Shown one piece after another: positions 26,021 to 33,726 of a stretch of 64,000 nucleotides of DNA (position 1 is its first letter; every line of letters starts with the position of its first letter). Source of the stretch: Litorimonas taeanensis (lineage in GTDB: Bacteria; Pseudomonadota; Alphaproteobacteria; Caulobacterales; Maricaulaceae); contig NZ_RBII01000001.1 in assembly GCF_003634015.1 (NCBI RefSeq), positions 1,631,047 through 1,695,046 of the forward strand. The letters are read 5' to 3'. The notes under the pieces are model-generated. The model did not search any database. It was not told where the DNA came from and was given only the letters and a program-made list of their open reading frames with translations. The translations under genes were made by a program, and so were the position numbers.

Positions 26021-26908
26021 ATGTTACAAAGCGAAAGAGTTGCACTTATTACTGGCGCGGGAAAAGGCCTAGGTGCGGCCTTCGCAAAGTCTCTTGCATT
26101 AGACGGGTGCAAGGTCATGGTGAATAATAGAAGTCACCCCAACACACCTAGCTCCGCCCAAAAAATAGCAACCGAATTACAAGAACAAAATTACGTCGCT
26201 GATTTTGAAGACAGTCCAGTCCATGAAGAAGGCGCGGCAACGACAATAATTTCCAATACATTAAAGCGCTTTGGCCGACTGGATATTTTGATTCTGAATG
26301 CCGGCATTTCTGGCCCCGCCATGAAAGTTAATGATCAGGGCGACCCTAAGCTGCGCCAAATCATGGAAATTAATTTCTTTGCCAATACCGCATTAATAGA
26401 CGCCGCTTTGCCTTATCTACGCGAATCGTCAGCAGGACGTATTGTGTTTATTGCTTCATCTGCAGGACTCTATGGTGTCCGCGGCCGAGCACCTTACGCC
26501 GCTTCTAAGGCCGCCCTTATAGCTTACGCGAAAACACTCGCAGATGAATTAAGCCGAACTAATATACGTGTAAATATTATAGCGCCATATGCTGCGACGA
26601 ATATGACATCTGCTGAAAATGCGGCCGTAGACGAAGATTTACACCCTAGCCATGCCACAGCCGCAGCAACATGGTTTGCTCGGCCAGACTGTCACGCCAA
26701 TGGGCAAGTCTGGATGGCTGGGGCTAAATATTTCGCTCGAAGCGCCACGATAGAGGGTATTGGCGGAGGCTGCGTTAACCCAACACCAGACTGGTTTGGC
26801 GAGCATATCAACGCATTATCTTCTGTAGAGAATGGCACTGAATTCAGCGGAGCAGAAGCTGCCTTTGCGCATTTCTATAAAAAAGCAAAACAAAACAACC
26901 ATAACTAA
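26021..26908 (+). CDS. Short-chain dehydrogenase/reductase (17-beta-HSD4-like)
   Basis: 295-residue SDR. Cofactor motif TGAGKGLG near the N-terminus, NAGISG, and catalytic Ser...Tyr-x3-Lys in SSAGLYGVRGRAPYAASK are present. A C-terminal extension of about 60 residues with WFARPDCHANGQVW resembles SDRs related to the multifunctional beta-oxidation hydroxyacyl dehydrogenases. It probably oxidises a hydroxyl group of an acyl-CoA or alicyclic intermediate. First gene of a four-gene operon SDR-SnoaL-SDR-SnoaL; ribosome-binding GAGGGA. Confidence 0.87.
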   Translation: MLQSERVALITGAGKGLGAAFAKSLALDGCKVMVNNRSHPNTPSSAQKIATELQEQNYVADFEDSPVHEEGAATTIISNTLKRFGRLDILILNAGISGPAMKVNDQGDPKLRQIMEINFFANTALIDAALPYLRESSAGRIVFIASSAGLYGVRGRAPYAASKAALIAYAKTLADELSRTNIRVNIIAPYAATNMTSAENAAVDEDLHPSHATAAATWFARPDCHANGQVWMAGAKYFARSATIEGIGGGCVNPTPDWFGEHINALSSVENGTEFSGAEAAFAHFYKKAKQNNHN

Positions 26909-26922
26909 AAAGAGAGGGAAAG

Positions 26923-27456
26923 ATGGCACGTCCTAAATCAATAGAGGAATTATTTGACCGACAGGAGATATATGACCTTTTAGTCAATTATGCGCGAGGC
27001 GCTGATCGCGGCGATGCAGATTTAATTGCAGCGGCTTATCATGATGACGCGATAGAAGATCATGGCGGCACATTTTTAGGGCCCGCTACAGAATATGTAG
27101 AGATGCTACGAAAGATTCTCCCCAAAGCGCCGCGCATGTCGCACATCGTTACAAATATTAATATCGAATTAGACGGAGAGAGCGCCTATACAGAATGCTA
27201 TTTCCTTACATTCTCTAGACGCGACACGGTTGAGAACCCCTATGACAGCCTAACAATGGCGCGGGTTATCGACAAAATGGAACGCCGTAATGGCGAATGG
27301 AAAATCGCACATCGCCGCCTTGTCTGGGATTGGAACCATGAGATGCCATTACGCGAAACATGGGGCCGCGGAGAAATAGCGCCTGATCCAGATAAACTCG
27401 TGCGGGGCGCCAAAAAGCCGGATGATATTCTTTATGGCGACTGGCTTAGAAACTAA
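26923..27456 (+). CDS. SnoaL-like (NTF2-fold) protein, paralogue 1
   Basis: 177 residues of the SnoaL-like/scytalone-dehydratase-like group: an N-terminal helix DLLVNYARGADRGD, then YHDDAIEDHGG, a conserved His in SHIVTNI, and GEWKIAHRRLVWDW near the end. In related folds the Asp/His pair supports dehydration, isomerisation or cyclisation. It is clearly a paralogue of the protein at 28228. No signal peptide, in contrast to the LEH-like lipoproteins. Lies 14 nt after the first SDR. Confidence 0.83.
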   Translation: MARPKSIEELFDRQEIYDLLVNYARGADRGDADLIAAAYHDDAIEDHGGTFLGPATEYVEMLRKILPKAPRMSHIVTNINIELDGESAYTECYFLTFSRRDTVENPYDSLTMARVIDKMERRNGEWKIAHRRLVWDWNHEMPLRETWGRGEIAPDPDKLVRGAKKPDDILYGDWLRN

Positions 27457-27478
27457 AACTTAACCTGAGGATACACAC

Positions 27479-28228
27479 ATGAAAGTAGAAGGATGTACCG
27501 CCATCGTAACTGGCGGAAATAGAGGCATAGGCCTTGGATTCGTAATGGAGTTAATCGAGGCAGGCGCAGAACGCGTATATATTGCCTCTCGTAAACTCTC
27601 TGATGCCCAAGCCATCGCAGAGTCAAATCCAGATATACTAAAGCCTATTCAATTAGACGTCACAAAACTTGATGAGGTTGAGGCCGCAGCCCAAGCCTGT
27701 CCAGATGTCGATGTCGTCATTAATAATGCTGGCGCCTTTAATAGGGAAACTTTGTTAGGCGCACCGGATATGTCTGCAATGCGGCAGGAAATTGAAACGA
27801 ATTACATTGGCGTCGTCGCCATGTGCAGAGCCTTCGCCCCCATTCTTAAAAACAATGGCGGCGGAGCCATTGTGAATGTTCTATCAGCAGGCGGTATTGT
27901 TTCCGTTCCCGGGATGGGCGGCTATAGCCCCTCAAAATTCGCGGCACGTTCAGCCAGTGACTGTATGCGGGCAGAACTCGAGCCCCAGAACACACAAGTT
28001 TCTGCTTTGATTGTCGGCTCCGTCGATACGCGCATGGCCAAACATGTTACTTGGCAAGAGAAGTCTACACCTAGAGACATAGGCAAGGCCGGAATCGTCG
28101 CCATTGAAAACAATATCCATGAACATGACACGGATGCACATTCCGTCTCTGTTCGCGCGTTCCTAGCCCGTGATCCACATACTCTGAAACGGTCTATGGC
28201 GAAGGCCCTGCATAAAGGAAGAACATAA
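27479..28228 (+). CDS. Short-chain dehydrogenase/reductase
   Basis: 249-residue SDR with TGGNRGIGLGF, INNAGAF and the catalytic Ser with Tyr-x3-Lys in YSPSKFAA. It is shorter than the SDR at 26021 and not closely similar, so the two are probably not a recent duplication. The stop overlaps the next start (TAATG at 28228). Ribosome-binding GAGG. Likely acts with the adjacent SnoaL-like protein in the same pathway branch. Confidence 0.86.
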   Translation: MKVEGCTAIVTGGNRGIGLGFVMELIEAGAERVYIASRKLSDAQAIAESNPDILKPIQLDVTKLDEVEAAAQACPDVDVVINNAGAFNRETLLGAPDMSAMRQEIETNYIGVVAMCRAFAPILKNNGGGAIVNVLSAGGIVSVPGMGGYSPSKFAARSASDCMRAELEPQNTQVSALIVGSVDTRMAKHVTWQEKSTPRDIGKAGIVAIENNIHEHDTDAHSVSVRAFLARDPHTLKRSMAKALHKGRT

Positions 28229-28749
28229 TGTATAAAAACACAATTGAAACCGTCATCGCTAAACAAGACATTAGCGATGTTATCATGCGTTATGCGCGCG
28301 CCATTGACCGCGCAGACGGGCCATTACTCCATAGTTGCTATTGGGAAGACGCCATAGAAGAACATGCTAATACCTATAATGGCCCTGCGCATGACTATAT
28401 CGATGGGGCTATGGCCCGCCTGATTAAAGGCGATGTCATGATGCATCATGTCGGCAACATGCATACAGAGATCGAAGGCGATACGGCGTGGGTTGAAACC
28501 TATCTTGTGACTTTCGCGAGATTTCAAAAAGACGGCGAACCCTGGGATACATTAACGGGCGGCCGTATTTTTGATAAATTTGAGTGCAGAGAGGGTGAAT
28601 GGAAAATCGCTCACCGTAAAATGGCGTTTGATTGGAACAGAGACGAACCCGCTTCCGAAGGTTGGTGCCTAGGACTATTCAAACCAGATCACCCTGAAAC
28701 CATTATGGGGTGCAAAGGAAAAGACGATTTAACCTATTCACGGTTTTAA
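28228..28749 (+). CDS. SnoaL-like (NTF2-fold) protein, paralogue 2
   Basis: 173 residues. Shares with the protein at 26923 the blocks MRYARAIDRAD, YWEDAIEEHAN, HHVGNMHTEIEGD and GEWKIAHRKMAFDWNRDEP, so the two are paralogues. Translationally coupled to the preceding SDR (TAATG). Last gene of the operon, followed by a strong bidirectional terminator. Substrate unknown; a dehydratase or isomerase role is only suggested by the fold. Confidence 0.83.
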   Translation: MYKNTIETVIAKQDISDVIMRYARAIDRADGPLLHSCYWEDAIEEHANTYNGPAHDYIDGAMARLIKGDVMMHHVGNMHTEIEGDTAWVETYLVTFARFQKDGEPWDTLTGGRIFDKFECREGEWKIAHRKMAFDWNRDEPASEGWCLGLFKPDHPETIMGCKGKDDLTYSRF

Positions 28750-28774
28750 TCCCCTAATAAATTTTAGATAAAAA

Positions 28775-28804
28775 AAAGACCCAGGTTTTACGACCTGGGT
28801 CTTT
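28775..28804. terminator. Strong bidirectional intrinsic terminator
   Basis: AAAGACCCAGG and CCTGGGTCTTT form an 11-bp perfect stem with an 8-base loop, flanked by an A-run on the left and Ts on the right. It serves the convergent SDR/SnoaL operon and TonB-receptor gene. Confidence 0.9.
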
Positions 28805-28826
28805 TAGTTTATTTAGCAGCTTTGTT

Positions 28827-31169
28827 TTAGAATTTAACGGCGACCGAAGCCCCATAAGTTCTAGGGGCTGCCAAACGGGAGATTTCGTCACCAAAGAAGG
28901 CGATGACATTTGTACGGTAAAGCTTATCTGTAAGGTTACGCCCCCAAAGCGATACAGTAAGGTCACCTTCATTAGGGGTGATAGAGACGCGGCCATTTAA
29001 CGTGCCATAGGCATCTTCATAATTTACATTTTCTGGTGCCCAGAATAATTTTCCTTGGTGGGAGTAGCTAACATTTGCCTTAAACCCATTTCTCCATTCG
29101 CCTAAATCAGTTTCATAATTCGCAGAGACGTTGAACTGATATTCAGGTGTGCGCTGCAAAAAATTACCAGATGAATCACGGCCTAGTGAATCTACAAAGT
29201 CGATATATTCTGTGTCTAAATATGTTAAACCGCCCGATAATGTCAGGCCCTCGGCCACGACAAATTCACCCTCAAGCTCTATCCCTTTAATATCGGCATC
29301 AGCCGCATTATCAGTGATATTACACAGGCAATCTGCGTTTGTTTGCGTGACCTGCAGATCTTTATACTTCATGAAAAATGCAGCGACGTTCAAACGGGCT
29401 CTATTATTGAAGAAATCAAACTTACCACCGATTTCAATATTATCGACAGTCTCTGGGTCGTAACTTGTCTGCGCAGCCGTGGCATTGGCTGGGTCATCTT
29501 CAAAACCACCACCTTTATACCCGATGGAATAAGTTGCATAAAGCAACATGTCATCGTTCGGTTCAAACTCGGCCGTAAACTGAGGTGTAAACTGAGTCCA
29601 TTTATTGCTGTAATCTGTTGTGTATGAGTCTCCCTCTAAGAAAACACCCGATAAAGGCGTTAAAGCAACTTGGTCATCTGGGAAAAACTGATCACCACCT
29701 TCAACAGCTGTGCCCGTAACGGAGCCACCTTTTTTATCTTCTGTGTAACGCAAGCCACCGACAATACGGAACTTGTCATTAAAACGGTAACCTAACTGAG
29801 CAAAAGCCGCATAACTTTCATTTTTCGATTCATTATCCCACGTTGATTCACCACTTAGCGTTGGAATTGGAATAGGAGTTTGCGCCCAAAATCTATCAAA
29901 CTTTTTAACTTTGTCATTCTGTAAATAGGCACCAACAATCCAATCAAAACCTTGATCAACAGGTGCCGATACTAGGCGTAACTCTTGAGAGAACTGCTTT
30001 ATATCTTCAGTTTCATTTACACCCGAAGTAAAGGCTGGAGGAGACAAAACGACAACATCATAAATGTTATCGGGGCCAATTCCAGTTTGGTCATATAAAT
30101 TGTGTGCATCGCCTTTTCGATAACCTGTAATTGAAGTGAGCGTTGCAAAATCAAACTCATTCTCCATTTTCAAGGTAATCCCATAGGCCTCACGGTTAAG
30201 TTGCTGCGGGGTTTCTTGCGCATCCCCTTTATATCTAGGCCATTCAGGAAGACTTTCTCGAATATCTAAAGCCTCCCCACGAACGACACCGACTTGTTCA
30301 CGCGCCAAACTCCAGCCGCCTTGCCCTGCAAACGGATCATCAACCGCAACCGAGTGGAATCCATTGGATGTATCTTTGGTGTAATCCATGGATAATTTAG
30401 CAGAGAATTGTGAATTTTCAGGCATATATAAAAGCTGCCCTCTAAACTGCGAAGAATCCACGTTATCTAAATCGACATTATGCATGATATCTTGGTTAAA
30501 CCCGTCCCGATTGCGAACTTGAAACGAGAACCGGCCCGCAAGATCGTCTGTAATCGCACCGGTAATATGACCATTCGCGAGGATTTCATTGTAGTTTCCG
30601 TAGGATACAGACAGGCGTCCATTAGGGTCAAATTCAGGTTCAGCGGAGTAAATGCTAATAGCACCACCCACGACATTTCGGCCTAAAAGCACGCCTTGCG
30701 GGCCGCGAACGACCTCTACACGGCCAATATCGTATAAATCAAAATTAAATAAGCCAGAACGGCCAACATATACATCGTCTGAGAAGATGCCGATTGATTG
30801 GTCAGCTGACGGTGAGTCCAAACGAGTGTTCGTAATGCCTCGGATATTAAATTCCTGATCCAGCGGCGATAAAGCGGTAAAAGAAAGCGATGTGGCGCTA
30901 CCCGCTAAATCCTCAAAACTCAAAATACGTTCTTCTTCTAGATTCGCTCCAGAGAAAGCTGAAATCGCGGCCGATGTATCTTGGACTGTCGTAGAGCGAC
31001 GCTGGGCCGTCACAATAATATTGTCCAACTCATATTTGCCGCTTTCGCTTTGCATCTCTTCGCCCGGCACGGATTGCCCCGCCTGAGAGTGAGCTGTTTG
31101 CGCGCTCAGCATCGCCCCAGACATCGCTGCGATTAATACGAAATGGCTCGTGCAGTTTTTGAATTTCAT
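28827..31169 (-). CDS. TonB-dependent outer-membrane receptor
   Basis: 780 residues: signal peptide ending near AQTAHSQA (about 1-30), a TonB-box-like segment LDNIIVTAQRR, plug domain (about 50-165) with RGITN and VEVVRGPQGVLLGRN, then a beta-barrel ending in the terminal-Phe signature GASVAVKF. This is the type common in marine and sphingomonad bacteria for uptake of bulky or hydrophobic compounds. ATG at 31169 follows AAGGGG and begins a proper signal peptide; the frame is open 25 more codons upstream. Motif copy D lies 66 bases upstream, which ties it to the island regulon. Confidence 0.93.
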   Translation of the reverse strand: MKFKNCTSHFVLIAAMSGAMLSAQTAHSQAGQSVPGEEMQSESGKYELDNIIVTAQRRSTTVQDTSAAISAFSGANLEEERILSFEDLAGSATSLSFTALSPLDQEFNIRGITNTRLDSPSADQSIGIFSDDVYVGRSGLFNFDLYDIGRVEVVRGPQGVLLGRNVVGGAISIYSAEPEFDPNGRLSVSYGNYNEILANGHITGAITDDLAGRFSFQVRNRDGFNQDIMHNVDLDNVDSSQFRGQLLYMPENSQFSAKLSMDYTKDTSNGFHSVAVDDPFAGQGGWSLAREQVGVVRGEALDIRESLPEWPRYKGDAQETPQQLNREAYGITLKMENEFDFATLTSITGYRKGDAHNLYDQTGIGPDNIYDVVVLSPPAFTSGVNETEDIKQFSQELRLVSAPVDQGFDWIVGAYLQNDKVKKFDRFWAQTPIPIPTLSGESTWDNESKNESYAAFAQLGYRFNDKFRIVGGLRYTEDKKGGSVTGTAVEGGDQFFPDDQVALTPLSGVFLEGDSYTTDYSNKWTQFTPQFTAEFEPNDDMLLYATYSIGYKGGGFEDDPANATAAQTSYDPETVDNIEIGGKFDFFNNRARLNVAAFFMKYKDLQVTQTNADCLCNITDNAADADIKGIELEGEFVVAEGLTLSGGLTYLDTEYIDFVDSLGRDSSGNFLQRTPEYQFNVSANYETDLGEWRNGFKANVSYSHQGKLFWAPENVNYEDAYGTLNGRVSITPNEGDLTVSLWGRNLTDKLYRTNVIAFFGDEISRLAAPRTYGASVAVKF

Positions 31170-31235
31170 CGAGTAGTCCCCTTTATGTCCCCGCTTTGCG
31201 GTGTTTATAATAAAAGGCTTAAAACATAATAGTGA

Positions 31236-31252
31236 GTTCGTCAATGCAAGTT
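31236..31252 (-). promoter_or_regulatory. Shared motif, copy D (AACTTGCAT-N4-GAAC) upstream of the TonB receptor
   Basis: Variant of the shared motif on the minus strand, preceded by TATAGT. It keeps AACTT-CAT and the 4-base gap; the last element reads GAAC instead of ATAC. Confidence 0.45.
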
Positions 31253-31632
31253 ACTATATCATTTTCTCTTAACTGAGTTTCTTCTCACTCATCGTTTAAT
31301 TCATACACTCTTTATATCCTAAGGTGTGGCTATTCTGAGGATAAATCCTATCCGCCTCACCCAAACGCAACATCTGATATTAATAGTGTGAACCCGAATG
31401 GCTTTAACTTCCTCGTCAAAATACGGCTGAATAGAAATTAAGAATGATAACTAGCGAATGACAATATGGATGCAAAGAGGCTCACATGGCCCTGTGTTTC
31501 AAGCTCTCACTACGGAACCAAACACCAGCGCATCAGTCGTAAACCCTCATGCAGAATAGACCCTTGCACCGTACAAAAGCCCGTCAAAGCTGTCGCCGCT
31601 GAAGGCATACGCTCTGCCCATATCAAGAAATT
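31253..31632. other. Non-coding stretch between TonB receptor promoter and tRNA-Leu
   Basis: About 380 bases without a convincing gene. A rightward ORF from 31466 runs through the antisense of the tRNA and has no support. On the minus strand only very short frames occur just downstream of the tRNA. No hairpin terminator was recognised. Confidence 0.5.
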
Positions 31633-31719
31633 TGGTGCGGCCGAGAAGACTCGAACTTCCACGGGTTTTACCCCACAGCGACCTCAACGCTGCGCGTCTA
31701 CCAATTCCGCCACGGCCGC
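31633..31719 (-). tRNA. tRNA-Leu, anticodon GAG, 3' CCA encoded
   Basis: Reads CUC codons. The acceptor arms GCGGCCG (31719-31713) and CGGCCGC pair fully, discriminator A and CCA follow in the DNA (31636-31633). The anticodon stem CAGCG/CGCTG encloses loop TTGAGGT with GAG at 31685-31683. The long variable arm GGGTAAAACCC marks a class II tRNA, and the T-arm carries TTCGAGT. Confidence 0.95.
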
Positions 31720-31880
31720 ACATTGAGGAAGCCGCCGTATAGCGAGGCTTGCATCAAAAGAAAAGCCGAATCGACAGGTTATGTGAAAGTTTTCTCTCTG
31801 AATTATTTTAACCAGATCTGTAATTTTCATTCAGCCCTTACTTTATCTATGGCATAGACATTTACTATGCGAGGTGACCT

Positions 31881-32540
31881 ATGACATCTGTAATATTTAA
31901 TGACGCCCCTGTTACGTGGCGCCAGAGCGATGGCCTCACCCCCTATCCGCAGGCGCATGACTATATGAAAGATAAGGCCTTAAAAATTGCCACTGAGGCA
32001 GCCAAGGAAGAAGTTTGGCTTTTAGAACACCCACCGCTTTATACCGCAGGGACAAGCGCGAATAAGTCTGACCTTGTCGAGCCGGATAAGTTTGAAGTGT
32101 TTCAAACGGGGCGTGGGGGTCAATATACTTATCACGGCCCAGGACAGCGCGTCGCCTATGTGATGCTAGATTTACGAAAGCGCGGGCGCGACGTAGCCGC
32201 CTTTGTTAGAACCTTAGAACAATGGGTGATAAATAGTCTCGCCGAGTTCAATATTACTGCAGAACGACGATGTGGGCGCGTTGGGGTTTGGGTTGTAAGA
32301 GAGGGAGGACGCGAAGAAAAAATTGCCGCCATCGGCGTGCGTCTTAAAAAATGGGTCAGCTTTCACGGCATTTCCATTAATGTAAATCCTGATCTCTCTC
32401 ATTTTGGCGGCATAGTCCCCTGCGGCATCACCGAACACGGTGTGACGAGCCTTTCTGATTTGGGCGTTGCGGCCTCTATGGCGGATTTAGACGCAGTTTT
32501 GAAAACACAATTTGCGCGTCTTTTTAGCCCGACATTCTAA
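31881..32540 (+). CDS. lipB: Octanoyl-[ACP]:protein N-octanoyltransferase
   Basis: Transfers octanoate from octanoyl-ACP to lipoyl domains, the first step of protein lipoylation. 219 residues with the family landmarks [12 protein letters not shown] (about 78-89), catalytic Lys147 in [19 protein letters not shown] and the nucleophile Cys181 in GGIVPCGI. The ATG is preceded by CGAGGTGAC. Monocistronic, closed by a strong hairpin. Confidence 0.95.
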   Translation: MTSVIFNDAPVTWRQSDGLTPYPQAHDYMKDKALKIATEAAKEEVWLLEHPPLYTAGTSANKSDLVEPDKFEVFQTGRGGQYTYHGPGQRVAYVMLDLRKRGRDVAAFVRTLEQWVINSLAEFNITAERRCGRVGVWVVREGGREEKIAAIGVRLKKWVSFHGISINVNPDLSHFGGIVPCGITEHGVTSLSDLGVAASMADLDAVLKTQFARLFSPTF

Positions 32541-32560
32541 GCCCCAAAATCAAGGCATAA

Positions 32561-32588
32561 AAAAACCGCCTTCTATGAGGCGGTTTTT
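32561..32588. terminator. Bidirectional intrinsic terminator after lipB
   Basis: AAAAACCGCC and GGCGGTTTTT pair over 10 bp around an 8-base loop, with T-runs on both strands, between the convergent lipB and DUF805 genes. Confidence 0.9.
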
Positions 32589-32604
32589 AAAGTTTTAAAT
32601 CTAA

Positions 32605-33081
32605 TTATGTCGCAGGACCGAATTGGTTATCATGCGCGTCAGATTTATTAAGCTTGTTGATCAAGAAAGCCCCAACGGCATAGCTAATTATTCCGCCTAT
32701 CGCGCTAGGAATTGTTGACTTCTTTGTTAAGGCTTCAACAGTTTCAACGTCTTGCGCCATAGATGCATTAATAATGTCCATCATGCTTACGCCGGTCACT
32801 TGGCCGATAATGGCACCAACGACCATTGAAACCACAATGAATAAAATAAACCAAACAATAGACATCCAACCACTACGGCCTGCATCATGCGTACGCTTGA
32901 TGGTCAATGCAAAGAAGCAATAAAGTAAGACAATAGATAATAAGCCACCAATGGTTCCCAAGGATGTACTTACGAGTGCCAAAAGCGACAATAACGCCCC
33001 TATGACGGCAATGATCATCATGCCCTTAAAATATGCCTGCGGCCCAATCCGGCCTGATGGTGAAAACAAAAGACTTCCCAT
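32605..33081 (-). CDS. DUF805 family inner-membrane protein 1
   Basis: 158 residues beginning LLFSPSGRIGPQAYFKGM, the amphipathic start of DUF805 proteins, followed by four TM segments and the loop KRTHDAGRSGW. Between TM helices 3 and 4 there is a longer polar loop. The family has no established function. ATG at 33081 is chosen for GGGAGAG at good spacing; the frame opens 10 codons earlier. A second, distinct DUF805 gene lies next to it. Confidence 0.8.
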   Translation of the reverse strand: MGSLLFSPSGRIGPQAYFKGMMIIAVIGALLSLLALVSTSLGTIGGLLSIVLLYCFFALTIKRTHDAGRSGWMSIVWFILFIVVSMVVGAIIGQVTGVSMMDIINASMAQDVETVEALTKKSTIPSAIGGIISYAVGAFLINKLNKSDAHDNQFGPAT

Positions 33082-33159
33082 TTTAAACTCTCCCAGTTTG
33101 TTGTTTAACAATAAGAGAGTGCCAGAATCAGAGCAAAAGGCAAGAGAATTCGTTCAAGG

Positions 33160-33720
33160 TTACGTTGAATAAGGCCCGTATTGATTATCTTTCGCCTGAG
33201 GTTTTGAGAGACCAAGCCAAAGCGTAAACGCAGCCCAAAGACCATATAAAAGGTATTTCAATGGCAATGTCCCTTGTTGCAGTCGATTTTGATAAGCGGT
33301 TTGAATACGTTCAATTTCGGCTGGGTCTATATCTTCTTTACGGTCATATTGCGCGAATTCTGAAAAATATTCAGCCCCGCCAAACATCATCATCACGACA
33401 ATTACAAGGATGAGCGTTAAGGCAATCATACCTGTCAAAAACCACAGACTTCGCCCCATATCATGAAGCCGCTTGCCATAAACGCTATATAATATTTGAA
33501 ACACAAGAACCAAATAAATGAGTGACAGGAAAAAACCAACGAGGCTATCGGACAGTCTGTCGAGTATTATTTGCATTACAAAAACAAAGACAACAAAACC
33601 GGAAAACCCGATCCAAAAATCACGCCGACCCATTCGGCCCACAGGGTTCAAAAACAATTTAATCATAGGCGCTAACTGACGCTTTATCGTAGGAAAAACA
33701 AGCGTAAATCTGTGGCTCAT
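33160..33720 (-). CDS. DUF805 family inner-membrane protein 2
   Basis: 186 residues; the family beginning LFLNPVGRMGRRDFWIGF occurs at about residue 22, then four TM segments and GKRLHDMGRSLWF. A polar insert of about 35 residues separates the third and fourth TM helix. The start is uncertain: ATG 33720 has TAGGG upstream and lies 6 nt after the antiporter stop, while an ATG at residue 19 would be closer to the family norm. Paralogue of the neighbour at 32605. Confidence 0.76.
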   Translation of the reverse strand: MSHRFTLVFPTIKRQLAPMIKLFLNPVGRMGRRDFWIGFSGFVVFVFVMQIILDRLSDSLVGFFLSLIYLVLVFQILYSVYGKRLHDMGRSLWFLTGMIALTLILVIVVMMMFGGAEYFSEFAQYDRKEDIDPAEIERIQTAYQNRLQQGTLPLKYLLYGLWAAFTLWLGLSKPQAKDNQYGPYST

Positions 33721-33726
33721 TATACC

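Noticed and set aside
31547..31621. 24-codon minus-strand frame just downstream of tRNA-Leu
   Set aside because: No ribosome-binding site and too short to judge; no sign that it is a gene remnant.
31466..31726. Rightward 86-codon ORF over the tRNA-Leu region
   Set aside because: It runs through the antisense of the tRNA, lacks a ribosome-binding site, and resembles the chance ORFs commonly called over class II tRNA genes.
31785..31800. AACTTTCAC on the minus strand upstream of tRNA-Leu as a sixth island motif
   Set aside because: The ATAC element after the 4-base gap is missing and the downstream gene is a tRNA, so it is taken as chance.
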